DNA of 56,306 bases from Streptomyces antimicrobicus. GTDB lineage: Bacteria > Actinomycetota > Actinomycetes > Streptomycetales > Streptomycetaceae. The position numbers were made by a program, and so were the translations under genes. Where the stretch lies: the NCBI RefSeq assembly GCF_020532625.1, contig NZ_JAJAUY010000027.1:1-56306 (forward strand), written 5' to 3'. This document shows, piece after piece, positions 24,865 to 33,900 of the stretch (position 1 is the stretch's first letter; each line of letters opens with the position of its first letter). The notes beneath the pieces are model-generated. The model worked only from the letters and a program-made list of their open reading frames with translations. It ran no database searches and was not told the origin of the DNA.

Positions 24865-24893
24865 AAGAACGGCCGCCCCACCGGAGAACGGCG

Positions 24894-25219
24894 TCAGGCA
24901 GGATCTGGCCGGTTTTCGACCTGCACTCGGAAGGGGGCCGTGAGGAGGAAGCCGATCCGGCGCCCCCGCACTTCGGTGAGCTCGCGTTCCCCGCAGGCCG
25001 CCAGGCCGGTGTCGCCGAGCATGACCTGCCCACGGTCGTCCCCGGCCGGGCTCGACCGGCCGCGCAGTGCAGCAGGGTGGTCTTCCCGGAGCCCGAGGGG
25101 CCCGTCACCGCCGCCGGCGCGCGCTGCGGGAAGGCCGCGGTCACCTCGTGGCGCACGGGGACGGGGCCGGCGGCGCTCGGGTGGCTCTTGGACACGGCGG
25201 AGAGATGGACGGCGGGCAT
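24894..25219 (-). pseudogene. Truncated, frameshifted ABC transporter ATPase remnant (LolD/MacB type)
   Basis: From ATG 25219 the frame reads a typical ABC N-terminus (MPAVHLSAVSKSH, then Walker A GPSGSGKTT). Similarity continues in another frame from about 25040 (VMLGDTGLAACGERELTEVRGRRIGFLL) and ends at a stop at 24894. The signature, Walker B and everything after them are missing. At least one frameshift plus a 3' truncation make this a dead gene. Its broken end lies about 30 bp from the -10 of DUF2075 gene 2, so that locus may have been inserted into it. Confidence 0.75.
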
Positions 25220-25457
25220 CCGGAGGTCGGTCGCCTGAGGCCTGTCGCCCGAGGGCGGTCAGCAACGGCATGTCCGCCGTTCGGCCAGGTCAGGAGCGTG
25301 GGCGCAGTGGTCTGCGCCGAGTAGGCGGGAGAGGGTTCTCCTTGCTGCCCGGAGTTAGAGTCCAGGGACGGAGCCCGTCCGACGACCGCGGGTCCGGGCG
25401 GCGGCCGGGCGGCGGCCGGGCGCCGCCGCACCGCCGAACCCCTGGAGGAACCCCGCG
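25220..25457. promoter_or_regulatory. Upstream region of the NarL-type two-component operon
   Basis: The stretch has no credible gene. A TAGAGT -10-like box at 25356-25361 lies about 95 bp before the kinase ATG, without a convincing -35. G+C-rich short repeats (GGGCGGCGGCC-like) occupy 25393-25430. Confidence 0.3.
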
Positions 25458-26735
25458 ATGAACGTCGCCGTGTGGGCGGCCGTACGGCGGCGTCCCGTCC
25501 GTTTCCTGCTCTCCCCCTGGCCGCTGCGCGCCTGGGCCTTCCTGCTCAGCGGCACGGTGCTGGGCGCGCTGCTGTTCGCCGTGCTGTCCGTGCTGCTCTT
25601 CGCGGGGATCGGCCTGTCGGTGCTGGGGATCGGGCTGGTGGTGCTGGCCGGGGTCGCGGTGACCGGCGTACCCGTCGCGGCCCTGGAGCGGCGCCGGCTC
25701 CGGCTGGTGGAACCCGTCCCTCTGGTCGACCCGCACGGTTCGCTGCCGGGGACCGGGGCCCTGCCGTGGCTGCGGACCCGGCTCAAGGAGCGCGCCACCT
25801 GGCGGGAGCTGGCGTACACGCTGCTGCTCGCCGTGGTGTTCACGGCGTTCGGGATCGGTTTCACCGCCCTGCTGGCCATGTCCGCGATCCTGCTCGTGAC
25901 GCCGGTCATCGTCTGGGCCATCGCGCCGGACACGGTGATGCTCGTCCCCGGGCAGCCGATCTCGGAACCCGTCGCCGCGCTGCCCGGCACCCTGGCGGGC
26001 CTGGTGGGGCTGGTGCTCGCCGCGTACGCGGGCGCGCTGCTGGCCGGGGCCCAGGTCCGGGCCGCCCAGGTCCTGCTCTCCGCCCGCGAGGAGGACCTCG
26101 GCAGCCGGGTCATCGAACTCACGCGCTCCCGGGCCCGGTTGGTGGACGCCTTCGAGGCGGAGCGGCGGCGCATCGAACGCGATCTGCACGACGGCGCCCA
26201 ACAGCAGCTGGTGGCACTGACCATGACGCTGGGTCTGGCCGAACTGGAGCTGCGAGGCCAGGACTCCCCCGCGCTGCCGCTGATCGCGCGGGCCCGCGGG
26301 GAGGCCAAGCAGGCGCTGGAGCAGCTGCGCAGCCTGGTCCGCGGCATCCATCCCCAGGTGCTCACCGACCACGGTCTGGCCGCGGCGGTCAGCGAACTCG
26401 CCCTGCGCAACCCGATCCCGGTGACCGTCGACATCGAACTCCCCCGCCGACTGCCCGCCTCGGTGGAGAACATGGCGTACTTCACCGTCACGGAGGCGCT
26501 CGCCAACGCGTCCAAGTACAGCGGCGCCGACGAGGTCGTGGTGCACGGCCGACTGGAGGGCGAGCAGCTCGTCCTGGTCGTGAGCGACGACGGCCGGGGC
26601 GGGGCCGATCCGACCGTCGGGTCCGGTTTGCAAGGATTGGCCGACCGCGTAGCGATTCTGAAGGGCAGGCTCATCGTGATCAGTCCCGTCGGCGGACCGA
26701 CCCAGCTGCGGGTGGAGGTGCCGTGCTCCGCGTAG
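25458..26735 (+). CDS. Sensor histidine kinase, NarL/DesK type (HisKA_3)
   Basis: A 425-residue membrane kinase. Four hydrophobic segments in the first 200 residues form a 'putative sensor' membrane domain. The dimerisation and phosphoacceptor helix follows with His244 in ERRRIERDLHDGAQQQ, then a HATPase_c domain with VTEALANASKYS (N box) and VSDDGRGG (G1 box). It autophosphorylates and passes phosphate to the overlapping regulator. ATG 25458 follows GGAGG. The intramembrane sensor layout fits envelope-stress or antibiotic-sensing families, but the signal is unknown. Confidence 0.92.
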   Translation: MNVAVWAAVRRRPVRFLLSPWPLRAWAFLLSGTVLGALLFAVLSVLLFAGIGLSVLGIGLVVLAGVAVTGVPVAALERRRLRLVEPVPLVDPHGSLPGTGALPWLRTRLKERATWRELAYTLLLAVVFTAFGIGFTALLAMSAILLVTPVIVWAIAPDTVMLVPGQPISEPVAALPGTLAGLVGLVLAAYAGALLAGAQVRAAQVLLSAREEDLGSRVIELTRSRARLVDAFEAERRRIERDLHDGAQQQLVALTMTLGLAELELRGQDSPALPLIARARGEAKQALEQLRSLVRGIHPQVLTDHGLAAAVSELALRNPIPVTVDIELPRRLPASVENMAYFTVTEALANASKYSGADEVVVHGRLEGEQLVLVVSDDGRGGADPTVGSGLQGLADRVAILKGRLIVISPVGGPTQLRVEVPCSA

Positions 26736-27379
26736 TGCTCGCCGAGGACGCCGTGCTGCTGCGCGCCGGCCTGGTGGAACTGCTCTCCCGGGTCGGTCAC
26801 GAGGTGGTGGCCGCCGTCGGCGACGCCGGTGAACTGGCCCGCGCCGTGGACGCGGACCGCCCCGACGTGGTCATCACGGACGTGCGGATGCCGCCCGGCT
26901 TCCGCGACGAGGGGCTGCGGGCCGCCCTGGAACTGCGGTCCCGGCATCCCGGGCTGCCGGTCCTGGTGCTCTCCCAGTACGTCGCCACGGCCTACGCCAA
27001 CCAGCTCTTCGCCGGCGGCTCCGCCGAGGGCGGCGGCCTGGGCTACCTGCTCAAGGACCGGGTCGGGGAGGTCTCGGAGTTCCTGGACGCGCTGGACCGG
27101 GTGGCCGGCGGGCAGACGGTCATCGACCCGGAGGTGATCCGGGTGCTGCTCCAGGCCGCCGACAAGCCGCTGCTGCGGCTCACCCCGCGCGAGCGGGAGG
27201 TGCTCGCGCTGATGGCGGAGGGCCTCAACAACCAGTCCATCGCGCGGAGGTTGACGGTCACCGAGGCATCCGTGGTCAAGCACGCCGGCAACATCTTCAT
27301 GAAGCTGGACCTCGACCCGGCCGAGGGCAACCGCCGGGTGCTGGCGGTACTGGCACACCTGCGGGGGGAGCAGGCGTAG
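26723..27379 (+). CDS. Response regulator, NarL/LuxR family
   Basis: A 218-residue regulator with receiver domain (phosphoacceptor Asp53 in VVITDVRMPP) and a C-terminal LuxR helix-turn-helix (LTPREREVLALMAEGLNNQ, then SIARRLTVTEASVVKH). The GTG at 26723 lies inside the kinase gene (13-bp overlap), 2 nt after GGAGGTG, so translation is coupled. It is the cognate partner of the preceding kinase and the last gene before a hairpin terminator. Target genes are unknown; autoregulation is usual in this family. Confidence 0.93.
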   Translation: MLRVVLAEDAVLLRAGLVELLSRVGHEVVAAVGDAGELARAVDADRPDVVITDVRMPPGFRDEGLRAALELRSRHPGLPVLVLSQYVATAYANQLFAGGSAEGGGLGYLLKDRVGEVSEFLDALDRVAGGQTVIDPEVIRVLLQAADKPLLRLTPREREVLALMAEGLNNQSIARRLTVTEASVVKHAGNIFMKLDLDPAEGNRRVLAVLAHLRGEQA

Positions 27380-27426
27380 CGCACGGGCGCCGGCCCGGTG
27401 CGGGCGGGGTCCGGGGGTCGGGCGGG

Positions 27427-27454
27427 GCACCGCCCCGGGGGAATGGGGCGGTGC
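27427..27454. terminator. Bidirectional hairpin terminator
   Basis: GCACCGCCCC (27427-27436) and GGGGCGGTGC (27445-27454) form a perfect 10-bp stem with an 8-nt loop, between the response regulator and the convergent glycosyltransferase gene. Confidence 0.8.
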
Positions 27455-27483
27455 GGTGCAGTGCGGTCCCGCCCCGGCGTCCG

Positions 27484-28692
27484 TCACCTCCAATCGGCGC
27501 CGAGGCCCCGGCCGGATTCCGAGGTCCGGGCCGCCGGCTGCCGGCCGGCGTCGGACAGGGGCAGGTCAGGGTCCAGGAGGGCGCCCAGGCGCTCGGCCGA
27601 TCCCTCCCAGGACCAGTGGCGCTCCACCCAGCGGCGGCCGGCCTCGCCGCGCACGCTCCCCGCCCCCTCCGAGGCCAGGGTGGCGGTCAGGGCCTCGGCC
27701 ACCGCGGCGGGGGAACGCCCGTCGACGACGGTGCCGGTGACGCCCTCCAGGACCGTGTCCGGAGCTCCGCCCGAGTCGCCGGCGACCACCGGGAGGCCGC
27801 TGGCCGCCGCCTCCAGGAACACGATCCCCAGGCCCTCCGCCTCCAGCCCCGCCTTGCGGGTCCGGCACGGCATGGCGAACACGTCGGCGGCCGCGTAGTA
27901 CGGGGCGGTCGCGGCGTGGTCGAGCCCACCGGTGAACACCACCCGGCCGGGGGCGTACCGGGAGGCGAGGCGGCGCAGCCGGGCCGCGTCCGGCCCCTGT
28001 CCGACGATCACCAGGACCGCGTCCGGCGTACTGCGCAGGACCGCCGGCATCGCCTTGATCAAGACGTCCTGCCCCTTGCGGCGCACCAGCCGGGACACGC
28101 AGAGGATCACCCGGCGACCGGTCAGCCGGTGCCGCTCGCGTACTCGGCGGGCCGCCTCCGAGCCGCCCTCGGCGGGCCGGAAGGCCGCCGCGTCGACACC
28201 CGGCACCAGCTGCTCCAGCCGGGCCCGCGGGCCGAGGGCGGGCGCGATCCGGGTCCGGGTGTACTCGCCCAGGTACGTGACGACGTCGACGTGGTCGCCG
28301 ATCCGGCGCAGCAGCCGGGCGGCCCCCGGCGTGCGCGCCCACCAGATCTCGTGCCCGTGGGTGGTGGCCACCATGCGGCGGATCCCGCCGCGCCGCAGGT
28401 CCGGGGCCATGGCGGCGAGGGGGGCCGCGGCCCCGAACCACACCCGGTCGGCGCCGTGTTCCCGCGCGATGTCCAGGGCCCGGCGGGTGACGCGGCCGGT
28501 GGGCAGCAGCATCCGCGCCCGGTCGCGTACGACGGGGAAGGGCAAGGTGGCGTCGTACTCCGCCGCGCCGGGCTCGTCGGAGGTGTACACCACGACGTCG
28601 TCGCCGGGCATCCGGGTGGCCATGGCGTGTACGAACGTCTCGATGCCGCCCTGGCGGGGCGGGAAGTCGTTGGTGACGATCAGGGTGGTCAT
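27484..28692 (-). CDS. GT4-family glycosyltransferase, PimB-like mannosyltransferase
   Basis: This 402-residue GT-B enzyme has an N-terminal acceptor domain (IVTNDFPPRQGGIETFVHAMA, then THGHEIWWARTPG) and a C-terminal nucleotide-sugar domain (LCVSRLVRRKGQDVLIKA, VIVGQGPDAARLRRLA, EGLGIVFLEAAASGLPVVAGDSGG with the EX7E-like acidic pair). The pattern is closest to actinobacterial phosphatidylinositol mannosyltransferases (PimB and relatives). Start 28692 is ATG ACC ACC. It follows a broken FkbM gene and a GT87 transferase in the same direction, together an envelope glycan or glycolipid cluster. Acceptor identity is not proven. Confidence 0.88.
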   Translation of the reverse strand: MTTLIVTNDFPPRQGGIETFVHAMATRMPGDDVVVYTSDEPGAAEYDATLPFPVVRDRARMLLPTGRVTRRALDIAREHGADRVWFGAAAPLAAMAPDLRRGGIRRMVATTHGHEIWWARTPGAARLLRRIGDHVDVVTYLGEYTRTRIAPALGPRARLEQLVPGVDAAAFRPAEGGSEAARRVRERHRLTGRRVILCVSRLVRRKGQDVLIKAMPAVLRSTPDAVLVIVGQGPDAARLRRLASRYAPGRVVFTGGLDHAATAPYYAAADVFAMPCRTRKAGLEAEGLGIVFLEAAASGLPVVAGDSGGAPDTVLEGVTGTVVDGRSPAAVAEALTATLASEGAGSVRGEAGRRWVERHWSWEGSAERLGALLDPDLPLSDAGRQPAARTSESGRGLGADWR

Positions 28693-29436
28693 GCGGCGGG
28701 TCCTCCGTCGTGGCCGGCGGTGCGGCGGGGGTGGCGGTGCGGTGCTGCGGCACAGGTAGTCGTCGGCGTTCCGGGGTGATCCGGTCGCCCTCCGCCCAGT
28801 GGTCGCCCCGCGGGCCGTGGGCGCGGTGGCCGTGGCCGGCGGGGCGCTCCAGCACCTCCTCCTCCTCCTCCGAACGGGCGCCGTACGTGCACGTGCCCAG
28901 GTGGCGGTCCTGGGCCTCCAGCAGCAGGGCGGGGCGGTGGCGCGCCGAACTCGCCGTGCCCCGCCGCGCAGCACGGCGAGTTCGGCGCCCTCGACGTCGG
29001 CCTTGACGAAGCCGATGGAGGCTCCTCCGGTCGCTTCGGCGAACTGGTCCAAGCTGCGCACCGGCACCGGCACCGGCAGCGGTCCGGCCGAGCGGCCGGG
29101 CGGGCGGGCGGGCTGTGCGGAACTCCTCGTCGGGGCCGGGGCCGCGGGCCCCGCCGGTCAGGTACGCGCGGCCGTCTGCGGGTAGGCCGCGGCGGCGCGG
29201 CAGGCTCAGGGCGCCCCGTCCGGGCCGGGCGCCCAGCGCCGTCCGGTGGACGGTGATCCGGGCGGAGCCGCCGAGCAGCCCGACGGTGGTGCGCAGCCAG
29301 CGGGCGGGGCCGGGCAGCGGTTCCACGCTTGGATGTGCCCGGCGGGCCCGGTCAGATCGGCCAGGACCCAGGTGCAGAGCCCGTACTCGGCGCAGCGGAC
29401 CCCGCCGCAGCGCCCGCCTCCGGGGCGGCCCGTCAC
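28693..29436 (-). pseudogene. FkbM family methyltransferase, multiply frameshifted
   Basis: Recognisable FkbM fragments lie in order but in different frames. AEYGLCTWVLADLTGPAGH sits near 29400. PLPGPARWLRTTVGLLGGS, then RITVHRTALGARPG, are in a second frame from about 29320. SLDQFAEATGGASIGFVKAD and VEGAELAVLRGG are in a third, 29060-28965. HRPALLLEAQDRHLGTCTYG is back in the second. Three frame changes are needed, the clearest near short CCGGCA repeats at 29060-29080, and the natural stop is also lost. Its GTG (29436) overlaps the GT87 stop as GTGA, showing it was once a coupled gene. Assembly error in G+C-rich repeats is the alternative. Confidence 0.75.
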
Positions 29437-30788
29437 CGGACATCACCGGCGGGCACGGGCAGCGCCGGGACCGCGGACGGCGCGTCCGGCCGCTGCGGGG
29501 CGGGGCGGCCCCGGGCGCCGGCCCGTACCAGCCGGGGCCACACCACCAGCAGGACGGGCAGGGCGAGGTAGCCGAAGCGCCCGGCGGGGGCGAGCAGGAA
29601 GGCGAGGGAGAGGCCGAGGGCCAGCCGGTCGGCGGCCGCGAGCAGGTCCCGGGGCGGCCGTACGACGAGCGAGACCGCCACCGCGAGCCCGCCGGCGAGG
29701 AGCATCCCCACCGCCGCGTACCAGCCCACGGGGCCCAGCTCGGCGAGCAGCCGACCGGGCAGCGGGCTGCTCGCCGGAGTGCTGAACTCCCCGCGCCCGG
29801 TGGGGAACGCGAGCACCTGCTCGGCCATGGCCCGCGGGGACAGCAGCACACCGGGCAGCACGGCCAGGGCCGTACCGGCGAACGCGACCAGGCCGCAGCG
29901 GACGGCCGCCCGGAGCCCGTCCCGGTGGGCGAGCAGGGCCACGGCGACGGGCACAGCCGGCCACGCGGTCCACTTCAGGGAGCACGCCGCGGCCAGCACC
30001 AGCCCGGCCGCCACCGGCCGGTGCCGGGCACCGAGCACGAGGCCGAGGCAGAGCAGCCCGGCGAGCGGCAGGTCCACCCCACTCACGGCGAGCGGCAGCG
30101 CAACCACCGGCGAGGCGACCAGCGCACCCAACCCGATCCGGTACGGCACCCACCCGGCATCGGCGGACGCCACCTGAGGCGAAGTCACATCAGGGACAGC
30201 GCCCCCGAATGCGGGGCGTGACGCCACCCGGAAGGCCCGGCGGCCGGCCCACAGGCAGCCCAACAGCACCGCGGCACACCACAACCGGGCGTCGCCGAGC
30301 ACCCGTACGACCGGGTCGTCCGCCCCCAGCAGGGCCCGGGGCATCCCGAGCAGCGCCATGCCGGGGAGGTACGGCGTGACCTCGACGACCGAACGGGGCT
30401 CGTCGAGATAGGGCGTGGCCCGCTCCACCATGAGCCGGCCGGCGCGCTCGATGACCTCGACCTCGCTCTGCGCGTGCCCGCTGACCACCAGGTACGCCAG
30501 CGGCACGACGACCGCCCCGGCCAGCGCCGCACCCACGGCGACGGCCCGGGTCCGCTCCCGGTCCGGCCCCAGCCCGACGACCGCGGCCGCCACCAGGTAC
30601 CCGACCGCGGCGCAACTGCCCCAGACCCGGTGGGTGTCCAGGGCCGACACGACCGGAAACCCCGCCGCCCACCCGGCGGCGACGACCCAGCCGGCCACCC
30701 ACAACGGCCGCCGGCACCCGGCGAGACGAGCCACTACCCCATGAATCAACACCCGGCCATTCCACCGAGGGACACCCCCGCCGGTCAT
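29433..30788 (-). CDS. GT87-family (DUF2029) polyprenol-phosphate-mannose-dependent mannosyltransferase
   Basis: This 451-residue polytopic GT-C transferase has about ten hydrophobic segments. The GT87 pattern is visible: YLVVSGHAQSEVEVIERAG with an acidic loop, the substrate region RATPYLDEPRSVVEVTPYLPG, and SLKWTAWPAVPVAVALLA. Such enzymes use lipid-linked mannose on the outer face of the membrane to extend lipoglycans such as PIMs or lipomannan. The ATG at 30788 has no strong ribosome site, so a slightly downstream GTG is possible. It is the first gene of the minus-strand glycosylation cluster, divergent from the STAND gene. Confidence 0.82.
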   Translation of the reverse strand: MTGGGVPRWNGRVLIHGVVARLAGCRRPLWVAGWVVAAGWAAGFPVVSALDTHRVWGSCAAVGYLVAAAVVGLGPDRERTRAVAVGAALAGAVVVPLAYLVVSGHAQSEVEVIERAGRLMVERATPYLDEPRSVVEVTPYLPGMALLGMPRALLGADDPVVRVLGDARLWCAAVLLGCLWAGRRAFRVASRPAFGGAVPDVTSPQVASADAGWVPYRIGLGALVASPVVALPLAVSGVDLPLAGLLCLGLVLGARHRPVAAGLVLAAACSLKWTAWPAVPVAVALLAHRDGLRAAVRCGLVAFAGTALAVLPGVLLSPRAMAEQVLAFPTGRGEFSTPASSPLPGRLLAELGPVGWYAAVGMLLAGGLAVAVSLVVRPPRDLLAAADRLALGLSLAFLLAPAGRFGYLALPVLLVVWPRLVRAGARGRPAPQRPDAPSAVPALPVPAGDVR

Positions 30789-30942
30789 GACGTCCAGGTC
30801 GAGACCTGATGGTGGGGTTTACCCGACCATGCTGTCCCTGGGCACACGTCAGGCCGAGAGCATCACGCGTTCAAACACCTTCCGGGGAGCCGCCTTTGCT
30901 GCGTCCCTCGCAGTGGCGGGTGAACTGCACGCAGGGGGTGCG

Positions 30943-30948
30943 TATGAT
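30943..30948 (+). promoter_or_regulatory. -10 box of a probable leaderless promoter for the STAND gene
   Basis: TATGAT ends 6 nt before the ATG at 30955, so transcription should start at or next to the A of the start codon. No Shine-Dalgarno is present. A TGAACT-like -35 lies near 30921. The divergent GT87 gene shares this 166-bp region. Confidence 0.65.
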
Positions 30949-30954
30949 TCCTGA

Positions 30955-33900
30955 ATGAGTGACACTCCCGCCGTCGACATCCGATCCGCACGTGAGGCAC
31001 GGGGATGGGACCAGGCAGAACTGGCCCGCATGCTCGGTGTCGGTCAGCAAACCGTAAGCCGGTGGGAGCGCGGCCAGACCTCGCCCAGAGGAGAGCTGCT
31101 GGATCGACTCCGCGCGACTCTGGGCCTTGACGGCGCTGTCACGCCTCCACGCCGTCCGCTCCTGGACGAGCTGCCCTTCAATCGTCTCGACGCCTATCAG
31201 TTCGAGGCGTTCTGCGATGCGTTCCTGAGCCGCCTGTACTCCGACGCCCAGGAAGTCGCGCGCTACGGGGTCAGCGGTGACACTCAGCACGGAATCGACA
31301 TCCGCGTGGTCACAGCCGACGGGGAGCGCATCGGCATCCAGTGCAAGAAGTACGAGAAGTTCCGCCCCGCCTCGTTCGCGAAGGCCGTGGCGGAACTCGA
31401 TCGGGCGCGCGCCCGGGTCGACCGATGTGTCCTCTTCCTGTCCACAAGGGCCAGCGCGGCGGTGCTGGAAGCCTGCGACAAGCTGGATGAGTGGACGATC
31501 TGGGACTCGCGGACCCTGTCCCGTGAGGTGGACAAGCTTCCCCGCCATCAGGCATTGACCCTGGTGGACCGCTTCTTCCCGGACATGCGGGAAGAGTTCC
31601 TGGGAGTACGCGCCCCCAGCATCTGGCAGACGGCAGAAGAGGCGTTCCCTGCCTCGCTGCCCAGTCCTGTCTACTCCCATGGATTCCGGTTGGTCGGCCG
31701 GACCGCGACGCTGGACGAGATGACCGCCTTTGCAGCGGGCGACGACGAGCCGCGAATCGCTGTGCTGACGGGTGCGGCCGGACAGGGAAAGAGCCGGCTG
31801 CTGTGCGAGCTCGCACGCACCTGGGAGCGCACACCTGGAGCGACCACTTGGGTGCTGCCGCCCGGCCCTTGCGCTCTGGACGAGTTCGATCACCTACCGA
31901 GAGACGGACGACTGCTCGTGCTCATCGAGGACGCGCACGAACGATCGGACGACCTCGCCATGGTGGTAACCGGCATCCTCCGGGCACGGCCTCATGCTCG
32001 TACGGTGATCGCGACCCGCCCGTACGGCAGGCTTGTGGTTCAGCAGGCCCTGCGCGCCGCCAAGACGGACGAGAACCAGGTTTCCCGATGGGATCTGTCC
32101 TCGCTCCGTCACGAAGACGCGTACGCGTTGGCCTCGGAGATCCTTGGCGGAGGGAATGAACACGCCGCGCGCGTCGTGGCACACGTGGCAGCCGACTCGC
32201 CGCTGCTCCTGGTGAACGCTGCGATCGCGGTGCAGCGGGGCGATCTCGAAGTAAGCGCTTTGCAGAGCCATGCCGACGTTCACCGCTTGCTGATCGACGT
32301 GTTCGCACAGTCCGCTCTCTCGCAGTCCCCGCAGCCCGATGACGACCGGGCTCTGCTGCATGCCGTGGCAGCTCTCCAACCGGTTGCCACCGACGTTCCT
32401 CACTTCCAGAACGCGCTGTCCTCCATCCTGGAACTGCCCTTCACCCGCATCAATCCTCGACTTCGGACACTTGAAGGCACCGGGATCCTGGTCCGACGTG
32501 GGGCCTCCGTACGGATTTCACCCGACCTGCTCGGGGACGTCCTCCTGGCCGAAGCGGCAGTGCACCCGCACAGTGGCTCTCCCACGGGATACCTGCAACT
32601 CGTCCGGGATCGCGCTGACGGTGACGCGCTGGCAAACGCTCTGGTCAATGCCGGTCGCGTTGACTGGCAGGCGCACAGCCGGAGTTCCCTCCACAAAGGG
32701 GTGGTTGACCCCCTGTGGGCAGCAATGGAAGCCGAGTTCAAGGAGGGCGGCGCGGACACCCGCATGGCGCTTCTCCCTCTCCTTCGGAAGATCGCACCCT
32801 TTCAGCCGGAACGCGTTTTCCGCCTGACGCGGTGGGCACTGGACCACCCCGCGACCGGGGACGAACTTCCGAGTCAGGACCGCTGGATGTCCGAAGCCTG
32901 CGGACAGGCCGGCATCCTCCGCGAGACACCGCGCGTACTGGAAGCCGTGGCCGTCGACCTCGACCATCTGCGCAGCGTGTACGACCTCCTGTGGTCCCTG
33001 GGTCGCAACGACGAACGGCCGCTGAATCAGAACCCGGACGCACCGCTGCGCATTCTTCTCGACCTGGCCTCGTACGGGCCGGGAAAGCCCGTGCAGTACC
33101 AGGAGATTCTGCTCGACGCCCTGTCGGAGTGGCTGGAGGAGACTGTGCCGGGTCCCACGAACCGTATGCCGCTCGCGCTGCTCGATCCGCTGTTCTCCGA
33201 CACGGCAGAGGGACGGACGCGGGAGGGATGGACTCTCACTTTCCATCGCTACCCGGTACGTGCGGAGGTCGTGGAACCGATCAGGGACCGTGCGGCAGGT
33301 ATCCTGCTCGACCAGTATGTGTCGGGGAACGAAGGGCGCGCGGTTGCGGCTGCTAGGACCTTCCGGGAGGTTCTCCGTCATCAGACCGAGGACTTCGCCC
33401 AGTACAACGCCGAGTTTCTCCGGGTGCTGGGCGCCCGGACGGCAGCTCTGCGGCCGGGACCGCTGGTGTCCCTCGCGGTGCGACGCTCGCTGAGCTGGGT
33501 CCTCAGGCACGGTCCGACCTCGATCAGCGAAGCTGCGCAAACGGTCGTCGACTCGTTGCCTGACGAGGCCGGGCACCGGCTGGCGCTCCTCCTGCACACA
33601 GGTACGTACGACGAGACCCTCGTACCGCGCACTGCCGACACGGAAAGCCTCGAAAGTGTCCAGGGCTACTGGGCCACACTGCGCCGCGCCACCCTGGCCG
33701 AGCTGATGAGGCAGCCGACCGACCAGGTGGCCTCACTGTTCGTGTCTCTGGTCGAAAAGGGACACAGGGTGCTCGCCCACCACTCGGAGGGTGTCCGAAC
33801 GGTGCTCGATGAAGCCCTGTCAGAATCGCCGGATCTTGTTCCCGCGCTCCTCGACCGGCTCGCCCACGCGGAGGAGGGAGCTGTCCAGGTCATGCTGCCC

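Noticed and set aside
28693..29073. Fusion of an FkbM-type N-terminus to the GT4 glycosyltransferase in one frame
   Set aside because: Only a 37-residue piece matches FkbM and the rest is out of frame. The GT4 has its own proper start, so a pseudogene plus a separate gene is the better reading.
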